A DNA stretch of 64,000 nt from Phyllobacterium myrsinacearum (GCF_002980555.1 NZ_PVBT01000007.1:265920-329919), one strand, 5' to 3'; shown: positions 27,340 through 37,015, counted from the first letter of the stretch. The notes: generated by a model not told the origin, from the letters alone. Translations and numbers: made by a program.

Positions 27340-28575
27340 ATGTCCCGCGCTTTTCTTTTTGTGCTCGATTCTTTTGGCATAGGCGGCGCGCCGGATGCTG
27401 CCGCTTTCGGCGATGCAGGTGCGACGACGTTCGGTCACATCATCGACGCCTGCGCCGACGGGCGCGGTGACAAGGACGGCCTGCGCGCCGGACCGCTGAT
27501 GCTCCCAAATTTAACGTCGCTGGGTCTCGTTCACGCGGCCAATCTTGCCTCCGGCGTCAAAATCCCGCCGTCCGTCGCCGCTCCCATCGGGTTGTGGGGC
27601 GCTGCTGAGGAAGTTTCGAATGGCAAGGACACGCCGTCCGGACACTGGGAAATTGCCGGTGTGCCGGTCACCTTCAATTGGGGCTATTTCCCCAGGACGA
27701 TCCCGACATTTCCGGAGACATTGATTGCCGACGCGGTGCGGCGCGCCGGTCTGCCGGGCGTGCTGGGCAACAAGCATGCCTCGGGCACCGAGGTCATTGA
27801 GGAATATGGCGAAGAGCATATTCGCAGCGGCAAGCCGATCTTCTACACGTCCACCGACTCCGTCATCCAGATCGCGGCGCACGAACAGCATTTCGGATTG
27901 GACCGCCTCTATGCTCTGTGCACGCTTGTCCGTGAACTGGTCGACCCCCTGAATATCGGCCGGGTCATTGCCCGCCCGTTTGTCGGGGAAACCAGGCAGA
28001 CCTTCGAGCGCACCGGCAACCGGCGCGACTATTCCGTACCGCCGCCCGAACCGACCTTGCTCGACAGGCTTACGGATGCGGGCCGGACTGTCATCGCAAT
28101 CGGCAAGATTGGTGATATCTACGCGCACAAAGGCGTGTCTCAGGTGCGCAAGGCCAACGGCAATATGGCCTTGTTCGATGAAACACTGATTGCCATGGAC
28201 GATGCGCAGGACGGCGATCTGGTCTTCACCAACTTCGTGGATTTCGACATGCTCTACGGGCATCGCAGGGATGTGCCCGGCTATGCCGCCGCGCTTGAGG
28301 CTTTCGACAGGAGACTGCCGGAAGCCATGGCAAAATTGCGGACGGGCGATCTTCTGATCCTGACAGCCGATCATGGCTGCGACCCGACCTTCAAGGGAAC
28401 CGACCACACGCGTGAACGCGTTCCGGTACTCTGCTTCGGACCCGACCTGCCGCATGGGTCGCTCGGTATCCGGACCACCTTTGCCGATATCGGTGAGACA
28501 GTCGCAGCCCATCTCGGCATTGCGCCTGGCCTGCACGGGAAAAGTTTCCTGCGGGGCACGGCATCCCATGCCTGA
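27340..28575 (+). CDS. deoB: phosphopentomutase
   Basis: A 411-residue cytoplasmic metalloenzyme of the alkaline phosphatase superfamily, interconverting (deoxy)ribose 1- and 5-phosphate in nucleoside salvage. Metal and phosphate sites are visible: [12 protein letters not shown] at the N-terminus, [14 protein letters not shown] near residue 90, and [19 protein letters not shown] near 345. GGAGTGAGG precedes the ATG. It overlaps mutM by eight bases, an unusual pairing of salvage with DNA repair. Confidence 0.96.
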   Translation: MSRAFLFVLDSFGIGGAPDAAAFGDAGATTFGHIIDACADGRGDKDGLRAGPLMLPNLTSLGLVHAANLASGVKIPPSVAAPIGLWGAAEEVSNGKDTPSGHWEIAGVPVTFNWGYFPRTIPTFPETLIADAVRRAGLPGVLGNKHASGTEVIEEYGEEHIRSGKPIFYTSTDSVIQIAAHEQHFGLDRLYALCTLVRELVDPLNIGRVIARPFVGETRQTFERTGNRRDYSVPPPEPTLLDRLTDAGRTVIAIGKIGDIYAHKGVSQVRKANGNMALFDETLIAMDDAQDGDLVFTNFVDFDMLYGHRRDVPGYAAALEAFDRRLPEAMAKLRTGDLLILTADHGCDPTFKGTDHTRERVPVLCFGPDLPHGSLGIRTTFADIGETVAAHLGIAPGLHGKSFLRGTASHA

Positions 28576-29461
28576 GCTTCCCGAAGTCGAAACCGTCCGC
28601 CGCGGATTGCAGCCTTTCATGGAGGGCGCAACCATTGCGCGGGTCGAACAGCGCCGCGCGGATCTGCGCTTTCCCTTTCCGGACCGGTTTGCCGAACGGC
28701 TGACCGGTCGCACGATCGCATCACTGGAGCGCCGCGCCAAATACCTCATCATGCATATGGATGACGGGCTGGGCCTGATCAGCCACCTCGGCATGTCCGG
28801 TTCCTATCGCATTGAACAGGACCACGCGGACACGGCGCCCGGGGTCTTCCACCATGACCGGTCACGCAACACGACCCATGACCACGTGGTGATCCATGTG
28901 GAATCGGCGGACCGGATCAGAAGCCGGATCATCTACAACGATCCGCGCCGTTTCGGCTTCATGCTGTTTGCCGAACCGGGCGGGCTCAATACCCACAAAC
29001 TGATCCGGGATCTTGGCATCGAACCGACGGGCAACCGGTTGGACGGCACGCTGCTGGCCACGCTCTTCGCCGCCAGGAACGCGCCGCTGAAAGCGGCATT
29101 GCTGGACCAGAAGCTGATTGCCGGTCTTGGCAACATCTATGTCTGCGAAGCGCTCTGGCGGGCCGGGCTATCGCCCCTGCGAGCGGCCGGCACGATCGCT
29201 GAAGAGAACGGCGACCCCACGCCCATGGCGGACCGGCTTGCCACATCCATTCGTTCCGTCATAGCAGACGCCATCGCGGCAGGCGGCTCCAGCCTGAAGG
29301 ACTACCGGCAGGCCGACGGGGAGCTTGGCTATTTCCAGCATTCTTTTTCTGTCTACGACCGTGAAGGTGAGCCTTGCCCGCGTCCTGCCTGTGATGGCAC
29401 GATAGCCCGCATCGTCCAAAGCGGGCGCTCGACGTTTTTCTGCCCGATCTGCCAGCATTAG
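28568..29461 (+). CDS. mutM: formamidopyrimidine-DNA glycosylase
   Basis: A 297-residue base-excision repair glycosylase/AP lyase for 8-oxoguanine and formamidopyrimidines. The mature N-terminus [13 protein letters not shown] carries the catalytic Pro and Glu. Lys in [11 protein letters not shown] and the H2TH region ([21 protein letters not shown]) follow. The C-terminal zinc finger is complete: CPRPAC and CPICQ. ATG 28568 lies inside the end of deoB. The stop is 13 bases before the enoyl-CoA hydratase start. Confidence 0.97.
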   Translation: MPELPEVETVRRGLQPFMEGATIARVEQRRADLRFPFPDRFAERLTGRTIASLERRAKYLIMHMDDGLGLISHLGMSGSYRIEQDHADTAPGVFHHDRSRNTTHDHVVIHVESADRIRSRIIYNDPRRFGFMLFAEPGGLNTHKLIRDLGIEPTGNRLDGTLLATLFAARNAPLKAALLDQKLIAGLGNIYVCEALWRAGLSPLRAAGTIAEENGDPTPMADRLATSIRSVIADAIAAGGSSLKDYRQADGELGYFQHSFSVYDREGEPCPRPACDGTIARIVQSGRSTFFCPICQH

Positions 29462-29474
29462 GAGGAATATCCGG

Positions 29475-30248
29475 ATGGCCTACGAAAACATCATTGTGGA
29501 AACGCGTGAGAAAGTTGGGTTCATCCAGCTTCACCGCCCGCAGGCGCTCAATGCTCTCAACTCTGCCCTGCTTGCCGAGCTGAGCACTGCTCTTGAGGCG
29601 TTTGACAAGGACAACGGCATCGGCGCCATCGTCCTTACCGGCTCGGAAAAAGCCTTTGCCGCCGGCGCTGACATCAAGGAGATGCAGACACTGGATTTCG
29701 CCGACGCCTATCTCGGCGATTATTTCAGCGAGTGGGAGCGGGTCACGCGCCTGCGCAAGCCGCTGATTGCGGCCGTCGCCGGTTATGCGCTGGGCGGCGG
29801 CTGCGAACTCGCCATGATGTGCGATTTCATCATTGCGGCGGATACCGCCAAATTCGGCCAGCCGGAGATTACGCTGGGTGTCATGCCAGGAATGGGCGGC
29901 TCACAGCGGCTCACACGCTCCGTCGGCAAATCCAAGGCGATGGACCTGTGCCTGACCGGGCGCATGATGGATGCGGCGGAAGCGGAGCGTTGCGGCCTTG
30001 TCGCGCGTGTCGTCCCTGCGGGCGAGCTTGTAGCGGAAGCGTTGAAGGCTGCTGGAAAGATTGCCTCCTTCTCGCTGCCTGTCGCCATGATGACCAAGGA
30101 AACCGTCAACAGGGCCTATGAAACCACCCTGTCGGAAGGGTTGAGATTTGAACGGCGCGTCTTCCATTCGATGTTCGCGCTGGAAGACCAGAAGGAGGGG
30201 ATGACGGCCTTTGCCGAAAAACGCCCGCCGAATTTCAAGAATCGCTGA
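29475..30248 (+). CDS. enoyl-CoA hydratase
   Basis: A 257-residue crotonase-family enzyme hydrating trans-2-enoyl-CoA in fatty acid oxidation. The oxyanion-hole segment [11 protein letters not shown] and the conserved [15 protein letters not shown] are present. The catalytic glutamates are those of the CELAMMCD and [12 protein letters not shown] segments in their standard places. A strong GGAGGAATAT precedes the ATG, 13 bases after mutM, so the two are probably one transcript. Confidence 0.94.
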   Translation: MAYENIIVETREKVGFIQLHRPQALNALNSALLAELSTALEAFDKDNGIGAIVLTGSEKAFAAGADIKEMQTLDFADAYLGDYFSEWERVTRLRKPLIAAVAGYALGGGCELAMMCDFIIAADTAKFGQPEITLGVMPGMGGSQRLTRSVGKSKAMDLCLTGRMMDAAEAERCGLVARVVPAGELVAEALKAAGKIASFSLPVAMMTKETVNRAYETTLSEGLRFERRVFHSMFALEDQKEGMTAFAEKRPPNFKNR

Positions 30249-30284
30249 GGCTGAAATATCCACCGGCAAGGCGACGATTCCACG

Positions 30285-30313
30285 TTGACGCAATCGGAAA
30301 CGTCATCTATAAG
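30285..30313 (+). promoter_or_regulatory. sigma-70-type promoter of rpsT
   Basis: TTGACG (30285-30290), a 17-nt spacer and TATAAG (30308-30313) match the vegetative promoter consensus almost fully. It lies about 90 bp upstream of rpsT. Confidence 0.8.
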
Positions 30314-30326
30314 CCCGACAACGTTT

Positions 30327-30344
30327 GGTGGCCCCTCGGCCACC
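30327..30344 (+). promoter_or_regulatory. hairpin in the rpsT leader
   Basis: GGTGGCC (30327-30333) and GGCCACC (30338-30344) form a perfect 7-bp stem with loop CCTC, within the rpsT 5' untranslated region just after the promoter. No T tract follows, so it is more likely an RNA stability or regulatory element than a terminator. Confidence 0.5.
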
Positions 30345-30404
30345 CTATTATTTTGTGACGGCCGCGTTGAAGCTGCCGAGTAGCTGACAGAAAAGAGAGG
30401 CATC

Positions 30405-30671
30405 ATGGCCAACACTCCTTCGGCCAAGAAAGCGGCGCGTAAGATCGAAGCCCGCACCGAAGTAAACAAATCCCGCCGCTCGCGCGTGCGCACCTTCCTT
30501 CGCAAGTTCGAAGATGCGGTGGCAAGCGGTGATCAGGCAGCCGCTTCCGTAGCCTTCAAGGCTGTTGAACCGGAAATGATGCGCGCCGCCACAAAGGGTG
30601 TCGTGCACAAGAATACGGCATCCCGGAAGGTTTCCCGTCTCGCACAGCGCCTTAAGGGCATGTCTGCCTAA
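30405..30671 (+). CDS. rpsT: 30S ribosomal protein S20
   Basis: An 88-residue very basic protein binding 16S rRNA, the standard S20 length and sequence ([38 protein letters not shown]-like end). Single-gene transcript with a consensus promoter upstream and a strong terminator downstream. Its position just before dnaA is conserved in alphaproteobacteria. Confidence 0.98.
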   Translation: MANTPSAKKAARKIEARTEVNKSRRSRVRTFLRKFEDAVASGDQAAASVAFKAVEPEMMRAATKGVVHKNTASRKVSRLAQRLKGMSA

Positions 30672-30694
30672 TCAGACAAGAATAGTCTATTTTA

Positions 30695-30723
30695 AACCCG
30701 GCTGGTCCTTAGCCGGGTTTTTT
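30695..30723 (+). terminator. intrinsic terminator of rpsT
   Basis: AACCCGGCT (30695-30703) and AGCCGGGTT (30711-30719) form a perfect 9-bp stem with a 7-nt loop, followed by a run of T residues. Confidence 0.93.
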
Positions 30724-31435
30724 ATTTGCCATTTTTTTGGGCACAAATTCGTTTCCGATGAAAAAGATTGTGGCATATCAAAACCCTGACATATGCCGGT
30801 CATAAATAGTTTCATACAAAAAGCGACAACCATCATTTCTCATTTAATTTCAATAACTTACGGCAGGTAGCCATAATCGCCAGACCCCAGCCGGAAGAAT
30901 CTGTCACCCCAGCCTATGTCAAGCGATAATTTAATATTTTTTTTTGATCGCGTGACTCCGCAGTGCAGCAAAATCGGCATTCCAAAAAAGGCTTTGAATC
31001 CGAAGGCTTTTTCCCCGTCCAACCGGAGGTAGTTAAAAAAAACGCAAAAGCGTTAACCTTTAATTCACTAAAAAAGCGGCGCGCCTGCCCTTGCCCTCCC
31101 CGCAAAGGTTTTTGTAAGGTCCAGACATCGAAGGGGTGGGCAAAAACCCATTTAACAGGCTTATCAAATTAGTGGGTTCGGACGCAGATTTTTTGTTTGC
31201 GTAACGAGTAAGTTTTTGTCGGGTATCCGGGTTGTACGAACCTGGATCGTTTCAGAAAAGAAGCAAGTTGGCGGCGCTGGCATCAGCCGGGCGTGAGTCT
31301 TTTTGCGCCAAAGTTGAAAGGGATATGGACGTGGCGGTTTTTAGAATTTCGGTGCGAGATTGTTCAGACCTGTATTACGCGTCCCTAACCTTATCCAACA
31401 ATTAGCTCCAGGAGATTGAAGGCCGGCCATAGGGG

Positions 31436-31474
31436 TGACCGGCTCTTGAAGACTGAAGCCGGTCATGGACCGGC
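31436..31474 (+). promoter_or_regulatory. two mutually exclusive hairpins in the dnaA leader
   Basis: Hairpin A: TGACCGGCT (31436-31444) with AGCCGGTCA (31457-31465), perfect 9 bp, 12-nt loop. Hairpin B: GCCGGTC (31458-31464) with GACCGGC (31468-31474), perfect 7 bp, 3-nt loop. The middle segment belongs to both, so only one can form. They end about 57 bp before the chosen dnaA start. Confidence 0.6.
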
Positions 31475-31530
31475 ACGCATGCGAACACGAGCACTATCAA
31501 GCTCGAACAGATAAATATCAGGATGAGGCA

Positions 31531-33087
31531 ATGACAATGACCAGCGGAATAATGGAAAACGGCACGAATGCAGCCATGGTCCCGCTCCATATGGACGAAG
31601 GGAAAAGTATGGTATCGGCCGGCAGCCAGGGCGAGACGATTTTCGAGAGGGTCAAGACCAAACTCAAGGCCAAACTCGGAAATGAAGTTTACTCCAGCTG
31701 GTTCGGCCGTTTGAAACTGGATGAAACCTCCAAGAGTATTGTTCGCCTTTCCGTGCCGACCGCATTTCTTCGTTCCTGGATCAACAACCACTACTCGGAC
31801 ATGATCAACACGCTGTGGCGTGAAGAGGACGAGCAGGTTCTGAAGGTGGAGATTGTCTTCCGCAGTGCCAGCCGCGCCAGCCGCCCCTCGCTTGAGGCAG
31901 AGCCTGCCCTGCGGGCCGACCAGCGGGCGATTTCGCGCGACAAGCCGGTTTTTCCCGTCGGCAATACGTCCCAGGACAAGAAGGCACCGGCGCATTTTGC
32001 CGACCGTGCCACTGATCGCCCCGGACAGAACTCCGTGTTCGGCTCGCCGCTGGACCCGCGCTACACCTTCGAGACCTTTGTTGACGGCACGCCGAACCGG
32101 GTGGCGCTCGCCGCCGCGCGCACCATTGCCGATGCGGGTGCCAGTGCCGTTCGCTTCAATCCGCTGTTCATTCACGCCTCTGTCGGCCTCGGCAAGACGC
32201 ATCTCCTGCAGGCCATCGCCGCCGACGCCCTGAAACGCTCGGAGCGCGCCCGCGTCGTTTACCTGACCGCCGAATATTTCATGTGGCGCTTTGCAACGGC
32301 CATTCGCGACAACAACGCGCTTTCATTCAAGGAACAGCTGCGCGATATCGATCTGCTGATCATCGACGACATGCAGTTCCTGCAGGGCAAATCGATCCAG
32401 CACGAATTCTGCCATCTGATCAACACGCTGCTCGACAGCGCCAAGCAGGTGGTTGTGGCCGCAGACCGTCCGCCGTCAGAGCTGGAATCGCTCGATGCGC
32501 GCGTGCGTTCGCGCCTGCAGGGCGGCGTTGCCCTTGAAATGATTTCACCGGACTATGCGATGCGCCTGGAGATTCTCAAGCGCCGCCTGGTTGCCGCCCA
32601 GCAGGAAGACCAGTCCCTGGATATTTCGCCGGAGATTCTCGATCACGTCGCCCAATCCGTCACCGGAAGCGGCCGTGAGTTGGAAGGCGCTTTCAACCAG
32701 TTGCTGTTCCGCCAGACGTTCGAGCCGAACCTGTCGGTCGACCGGGTCGATGAACTGCTCAGCCATCTGATGCGCGGCGGGGAAGCCAAGCGCATCCGCA
32801 TCGAAGAAATCCAGCGCATCGTTGCGCGCCATTACAACGTCTCCAAGCAGGATCTTCTGTCCAACCGCCGCACGCGCACCATCGTCAAGCCGCGCCAGAT
32901 CGCCATGTATCTTGCCAAAATGCTCACACCCCGCTCGCTGCCGGAAATTGGCCGGCGCTTCGGCGGACGTGACCACACAACCGTTCTGCATGCGGTGCGC
33001 AAGATCGAAGATATTGTCGGCAAGGACCAGAAACTGTCGCAGGAACTCGAGCTCCTGAAGCGCCTGATCAACGATCAGGCCCAATAA
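31531..33087 (+). CDS. dnaA: chromosomal replication initiator protein DnaA
   Basis: About 518 residues; the AAA+ initiator that melts the chromosomal origin. Domain I follows the start ([20 protein letters not shown]), domain II is a short linker, domain III has Walker [15 protein letters not shown] near residue 225 and Walker [14 protein letters not shown] near 275. Domain IV ends with the DnaA-box-binding signature [15 protein letters not shown] near 490. ATG 31531 is preferred because AGGATGAGG precedes it. An in-frame ATG at 31465 would place the start codon in a hairpin loop and adds a His-rich stretch not expected for DnaA. Confidence 0.97.
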   Translation: MTMTSGIMENGTNAAMVPLHMDEGKSMVSAGSQGETIFERVKTKLKAKLGNEVYSSWFGRLKLDETSKSIVRLSVPTAFLRSWINNHYSDMINTLWREEDEQVLKVEIVFRSASRASRPSLEAEPALRADQRAISRDKPVFPVGNTSQDKKAPAHFADRATDRPGQNSVFGSPLDPRYTFETFVDGTPNRVALAAARTIADAGASAVRFNPLFIHASVGLGKTHLLQAIAADALKRSERARVVYLTAEYFMWRFATAIRDNNALSFKEQLRDIDLLIIDDMQFLQGKSIQHEFCHLINTLLDSAKQVVVAADRPPSELESLDARVRSRLQGGVALEMISPDYAMRLEILKRRLVAAQQEDQSLDISPEILDHVAQSVTGSGRELEGAFNQLLFRQTFEPNLSVDRVDELLSHLMRGGEAKRIRIEEIQRIVARHYNVSKQDLLSNRRTRTIVKPRQIAMYLAKMLTPRSLPEIGRRFGGRDHTTVLHAVRKIEDIVGKDQKLSQELELLKRLINDQAQ

Positions 33088-33112
33088 GGGCACTTCGCCA
33101 CTTATCAACAGA

Positions 33113-33158
33113 AAGCCTGCGGTATGGTGCGTTGCAACCAGCCGCAGGCTTGCTTTTT
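33113..33158 (+). terminator. intrinsic terminator between dnaA and dnaN
   Basis: AAGCCTGCGG (33113-33122) and CCGCAGGCTT (33142-33151) form a perfect 10-bp stem, then GCTTTTT. It implies that dnaN depends largely on its own promoter in 33160-33272. Confidence 0.88.
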
Positions 33159-33272
33159 AGGGTGACTTTCTGCCAATTTGCTTGACCTTGGGGGAACTTC
33201 GCCCTCTCGCCAGAAAAGCGCCGCAGGCCCTCAGGGGCTTTGGGTCGAAAAAGACAGTGAGACCGGTTTATC

Positions 33273-34391
33273 ATGCGTGTAACTCTTGAACGTTCCAATC
33301 TTCTGAAGTCGCTCAACCATGTCCATCGCGTGGTCGAACGGCGCAACACCATTCCGATTCTTTCGAACGTTCTTCTGCAAGCCGAGGGCGCAAGCCTTGC
33401 CCTCAAGGCCACGGACCTTGACCTTGAAGTCACCGAAGCCACTGCCGCGCAAATCGAGCAGTCCGGTGCAACCACCGTCCCGGCGCATCTGCTCTATGAT
33501 ATCGTCCGCAAACTTCCTGACGGGGCGGAAGTGATGCTGGCAACCAATGCCGACGGCAACTCCATGACCGTGACCTCCGGCCGGTCGAATTTCCGCCTGC
33601 AATGCCTGCCGCAATCGGATTTCCCCGAATTGACCGCCGGGTCGTTCACGCACACGTTCCGCATTACATCCACGGCACTGAAGAGCCTGATCGAACGGAC
33701 GCAATTCGCCATCTCCACGGAAGAAACCCGCTATTACCTCAACGGCATTTATTTCCATGCCATCGAGAGCGAGGGCTCGCTGAAGCTGCGTGCCGTGGCC
33801 ACGGACGGACATCGTCTGGCCCGCGCTGAGCTGGAAGCACCTTCCGGTGCCGAAGGCATGCCCGGCATCATCATCCCGCGCAAGACTGTTGCCGAGCTGC
33901 AGAAGCTTGTCGACGATCCGGACATTGCCGTGACCATCGAATTGTCTGACACAAAGATCCGCTTCACCATCGGCTCGGTGGTTCTGACCTCCAAGCTGAT
34001 TGACGGCACCTTCCCCGACTACCAGCGCGTCATTCCATCCGGCAATGACAAGAAACTGACCATCGACCGCCAGAGTTTCGCTTCTGCCGTCGATCGCGTC
34101 TCGACGATTTCGAGTGAGCGCGGCCGTGCCGTCAAGCTGACGATTGCCGATGGTCAGCTGACATTGACGGTCAACAATCCGGATTCGGGCAGCGCCACGG
34201 ATGAACTTGCGGCTGATTATGACTCCGATCCGATCGAGATCGGGTTCAACGCCAAATATCTTCTCGATATAACGGCTCAGCTTTCCGGCTCCGAAGCCAT
34301 CTTCATGCTGGCCGACGCCGGCTCGCCGACACTGGTGCGCGATACGGGTGATGCGAATGCGCTCTACGTGCTCATGCCGATGCGGGTTTGA
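33273..34391 (+). CDS. dnaN: DNA polymerase III beta sliding clamp
   Basis: A 372-residue clamp with the three topologically similar domains of the family. Landmarks are the N-terminal LLKSLNHVHRVVERRNTIPI, the central FAISTEETRYYLNGIYFH and the C-terminal DANALYVLMPMRV, whose last residues line the peptide-binding pocket. It follows the dnaA terminator and overlaps the recF start by four bases. Confidence 0.98.
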   Translation: MRVTLERSNLLKSLNHVHRVVERRNTIPILSNVLLQAEGASLALKATDLDLEVTEATAAQIEQSGATTVPAHLLYDIVRKLPDGAEVMLATNADGNSMTVTSGRSNFRLQCLPQSDFPELTAGSFTHTFRITSTALKSLIERTQFAISTEETRYYLNGIYFHAIESEGSLKLRAVATDGHRLARAELEAPSGAEGMPGIIIPRKTVAELQKLVDDPDIAVTIELSDTKIRFTIGSVVLTSKLIDGTFPDYQRVIPSGNDKKLTIDRQSFASAVDRVSTISSERGRAVKLTIADGQLTLTVNNPDSGSATDELAADYDSDPIEIGFNAKYLLDITAQLSGSEAIFMLADAGSPTLVRDTGDANALYVLMPMRV

Positions 34392-35575
34392 CGCAAACGG
34401 ACAATTCTGCTGTGACCGATGATCCCAGAACGGACGCGGGCAAACCGGCCCGCGTTTCGATCAGCCGGTTGAAGCTTGCACAGTTCCGCAATTATGAAAA
34501 CCTGTCACTGCGGCTCGGCCCGTCGCATGTGGTGCTGACCGGTGAGAACGGATCGGGCAAGACCAATCTGCTCGAAGCCGTCTCGTTTCTTTCTCCCGGC
34601 CGCGGTTTGCGCCGCGCCACCTATACGGATGTCACCCGCAATGACGCGCCCGACGGCTTTGCCATCCATGCCGCCATCGAAACCGGGGAAGGCTCCGTGG
34701 ATGTCGGTACCGGACTTGCCGGCAATGCACCGGGCGATACCGCGCGGCGGGTGCGCATCAATGGCGTCACCGCATCCAGTGCCGACGATCTTCTGGAATA
34801 TTCCCGCATCCTCTGGCTGGTGCCTTCGATGGACGGCCTCTTTACCGGTGCCGCCGGGGACCGGCGGCGTTTTCTCGACCGGATGGTGCTGGCCATCGAT
34901 CCCGCGCATGGCCGCCGTGTGCTTGACTATGAGAAGGCCATGCGCAGCCGCAACCGCCTGCTGACGGAAGAGCGCAGCAACGGCGCTTGGCTCGATGCCA
35001 TTGAAACCCCCATGGCAGAGCTCGGTATCGCAATCGCCGCCGCAAGGGCCGAACTCATGCGCCTGATCAACGGCATGATCGAGCGGCTGCCGGACGATAG
35101 CCCCTTCCCCAAGGCCGACTGCATGCTCGACGGCGCGTTGGAAGCGCGCATCGGCATCGAATCGGCAACTGACGTTGAGGAGGCCTTTCGCCGGGCACTG
35201 CATGATGGGCGCAGCCGTGACCGGGCGGCGGGACGCACATTGGACGGTCCCCACCGCTCCGACCTTCTGGTACGCCACCGGCCCAAGGCCATGCCTGCCG
35301 AACTCTGCTCGACCGGCGAGCAGAAAGCGCTGCTTATCGGCCTCATTCTCTCCCATGCGCGCCTCACGGGAGAATTGGCGGGCATGGCACCCATCCTGCT
35401 CCTCGATGAAATCGCCGCACATCTTGATGAAGGCCGCCGCGCCGCACTTTTTGACATCATCGAAGACCTTGGCGGGCAGGCCTTCATGACGGGTACAGAC
35501 CGCTCGCTGTTTTCCAGCCTTGCCGGCCGCGCGCAGTTTTTTGACGTGTCGCACGGAGAAGTGCACGCCCGGTAA
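34388..35575 (+). CDS. recF: DNA replication and repair protein RecF
   Basis: About 395 residues, an SMC-like ATPase that loads RecA at gaps with RecOR. Walker A is GENGSGKTNLLEAVSF near residue 50, the signature region is STGEQKALLIGLIL near 315, and Walker B is ILLLDEIAAHLD near 340. The longest start is TTG 34388, overlapping the dnaN stop by TTGA; GTG 34412 is a reasonable alternative that removes eight residues. Coupled to dnaN. Confidence 0.94.
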   Translation: MTQTDNSAVTDDPRTDAGKPARVSISRLKLAQFRNYENLSLRLGPSHVVLTGENGSGKTNLLEAVSFLSPGRGLRRATYTDVTRNDAPDGFAIHAAIETGEGSVDVGTGLAGNAPGDTARRVRINGVTASSADDLLEYSRILWLVPSMDGLFTGAAGDRRRFLDRMVLAIDPAHGRRVLDYEKAMRSRNRLLTEERSNGAWLDAIETPMAELGIAIAAARAELMRLINGMIERLPDDSPFPKADCMLDGALEARIGIESATDVEEAFRRALHDGRSRDRAAGRTLDGPHRSDLLVRHRPKAMPAELCSTGEQKALLIGLILSHARLTGELAGMAPILLLDEIAAHLDEGRRAALFDIIEDLGGQAFMTGTDRSLFSSLAGRAQFFDVSHGEVHAR

Positions 35576-35715
35576 AGCGGGTGATGGCGAGCCCACCGGC
35601 GGCCGTGTTAGCATGCCGGAGAATCGAATTCTTTCTGCAACACTCCCATGAAATAAGGCCTCCATGGACACAGGGCTGTTGTCGCCCGGTGCCTTGATCC
35701 AACAAAGGAACCCCT

Positions 35716-36420
35716 ATGTCTGATCTTTCTGCCTTTCCCATTACCAAACGCTGGCCGGCACAGCACCCCGACCGTCTTCAGCTCTATTCGCTGCCGACGC
35801 CCAATGGCGTGAAGGTATCCATCATGCTGGAGGAGATCGGGCTGCCATACGAGACCCATCTCGTTGATATCGGCAAGAATGAAAGCTGGACGCCGGAATT
35901 CCTGTCGTTGAACCCCAATGGCAAGATTCCCGCGATGATCGATCCGGATGGTCCGGGCGGCAAGCCCCTGCCGCTGTTTGAATCCGGCGCGATCCTGCTC
36001 TATCTCGCCGAGAAAACCGGCAAATTCCTGCCAACCGATCCGGCCCGGCGCTACGAGACCATCCAGTGGGTGTTCTTCCAGATGGCTGCCATTGGCCCGA
36101 TGTTCGGTCAGGTCGGCTTCTTCCATAAGTTTGCCGGCCGCGAGTATGAGGACAAACGGCCGCTTGAGCGGTATGTCAACGAATCGAAACGTCTGCTCGG
36201 TGTGCTCGAGAGCCATCTTGCAGGCCGTCAATGGATCATGGATGACGAGTATACGATCGCCGATATCGCCACGCTTGGCTGGGTGCGCAACCTGATCGGT
36301 TTCTATGGGGCAGGTGATCTGGTCGACTATGCCAGCCTGAAGAACGTCCCGGCATGGCTCGAACGCGGGCTTGCACGCCCGGCGGTGCAGCGCGGTCTCG
36401 ATATACCCCAGCGCCCATAA
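35716..36420 (+). CDS. glutathione S-transferase family protein (YfcG/YghU-like)
   Basis: A 234-residue cytosolic GST. The N-terminal thioredoxin-fold domain has PNGVKVSIMLEEIGLPYETH and NPNGKIPAMIDPDG, then FESGAILLYLAEKTG; the all-helical C-terminal domain contains the EYTIADIATLGWVRN motif. The PNG-x-K-V-S start is typical of the Ure2p/YfcG subgroup, which has disulfide-bond reductase activity on glutathionylated substrates. GAACCCCT and an AAAGGA precede the ATG. Single gene. Confidence 0.9.
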   Translation: MSDLSAFPITKRWPAQHPDRLQLYSLPTPNGVKVSIMLEEIGLPYETHLVDIGKNESWTPEFLSLNPNGKIPAMIDPDGPGGKPLPLFESGAILLYLAEKTGKFLPTDPARRYETIQWVFFQMAAIGPMFGQVGFFHKFAGREYEDKRPLERYVNESKRLLGVLESHLAGRQWIMDDEYTIADIATLGWVRNLIGFYGAGDLVDYASLKNVPAWLERGLARPAVQRGLDIPQRP

Positions 36421-36457
36421 AGCCCCGGTTCTTTCGATTCCCCGTGGCGAAGCTCTG

Positions 36458-36483
36458 AACGCCGCCGGTTTGGCGGCGTTTGC
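36458..36483 (+). terminator. terminator hairpin after the GST gene
   Basis: AACGCCGCC (36458-36466) and GGCGGCGTT (36472-36480) form a perfect 9-bp stem with a 5-nt loop. Only two or three T residues follow, so strength is uncertain. Confidence 0.65.
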
Positions 36484-36617
36484 CTGCACCCGGTTGCGCG
36501 GCGATATCCCTGGTGCTCCTGGAGGTGATCCTCCTTCATTCCGCTTGATGTTAAACACCAAAATTACTCAGCGGCCAAAAACTTGCCCCGGCATTTCCGC
36601 CAGCCTAGATAGGGCTT

Positions 36618-36680
36618 TGGAGGACGACCTCCACGCCGCCGCAAGAGGCTGCGTCTGAACATAAGCCGGGACGGCCCGCG
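36618..36680 (+). ncRNA. guanidine-II riboswitch (mini-ykkC)
   Basis: Two small hairpins lie in the leader of the exporter gene: TGGAGG-ACGA-CCTCCA (36618-36633) and CGGG-ACGG-CCCG (36667-36678), 33 nt apart. Paired GC-rich stems with ACGR tetraloops are the definition of the mini-ykkC motif, which binds guanidinium and turns on sugE/gdx-type exporters. The second hairpin ends about 9 nt before the AAAGGA ribosome-binding site, which fits translational control. Confidence 0.88.
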
Positions 36681-36700
36681 CATGGAAAAGGATGGTCGTC

Positions 36701-37015
36701 ATGGCCTGGATTTATCTCGTCGTTGCAGGACTCTTTGAAATCGGCTGGGCCATCGGGCTCAAATATACCGATGGCTTTACCCGGCTGACGCCGTCGGTAC
36801 TGACCGGTGCCAGCATGGTCATCAGCGTTCTCGTGCTGGGCCTTGCCTTGCGTGAACTGCCAGTGGGCAGCGCCTATGCGGTCTGGACCGGCATTGGCAC
36901 CGTCGGTACCGCCCTGCTCGGCATGTATCTTTTCGGAGAGCCGGCAACAGTTATCCGTCTCGTTTGCATCGGCCTGATTGTCTCTGGTATTGCCGGGTTG
37001 AAATTTCTTGCCTGA
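36701..37015 (+). CDS. gdx: guanidinium exporter of the small multidrug resistance family
   Basis: About 104 residues and four membrane helices, an SMR family dual-topology proton antiporter. The sequence follows SugE/Gdx closely ([17 protein letters not shown] with the essential Glu, then [20 protein letters not shown]). ATG 36701 is chosen: AAAGGA lies 8 nt upstream and [10 protein letters not shown] is the family N-terminus; ATG 36692 would put the start on the ribosome-binding site. The guanidine-II riboswitch upstream supports guanidinium as substrate over multidrug cations. Confidence 0.94.
   Translation: MAWIYLVVAGLFEIGWAIGLKYTDGFTRLTPSVLTGASMVISVLVLGLALRELPVGSAYAVWTGIGTVGTALLGMYLFGEPATVIRLVCIGLIVSGIAGLKFLA

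Larger units (their letters stand above)
30672..31530. other. long gene-free leader between rpsT and dnaA
   Basis: About 860 bp, markedly A/T-rich in its first half. It holds the rpsT terminator, T-rich runs near 30938-30945, a small AACGC/GCGTT hairpin followed by TTAACCTT at about 31041-31060, three GANTC (CcrM) sites near 30953, 30996 and 31295, and the hairpins at 31436-31474. I see no convincing gene and no cluster of canonical DnaA boxes (TTATCCACA); the nearest are TTATCCAAC at 31391 and TTATCAAAT at 31161. Confidence 0.6.

Noticed and set aside
31391-31400. DnaA box upstream of dnaA
   Set aside because: TTATCCAAC differs from TTATCCACA at key positions and stands alone, so I do not call an origin.
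34505-35671. 388-codon open frame on the minus strand
   Set aside because: Antisense to recF, whose Walker motifs are intact.
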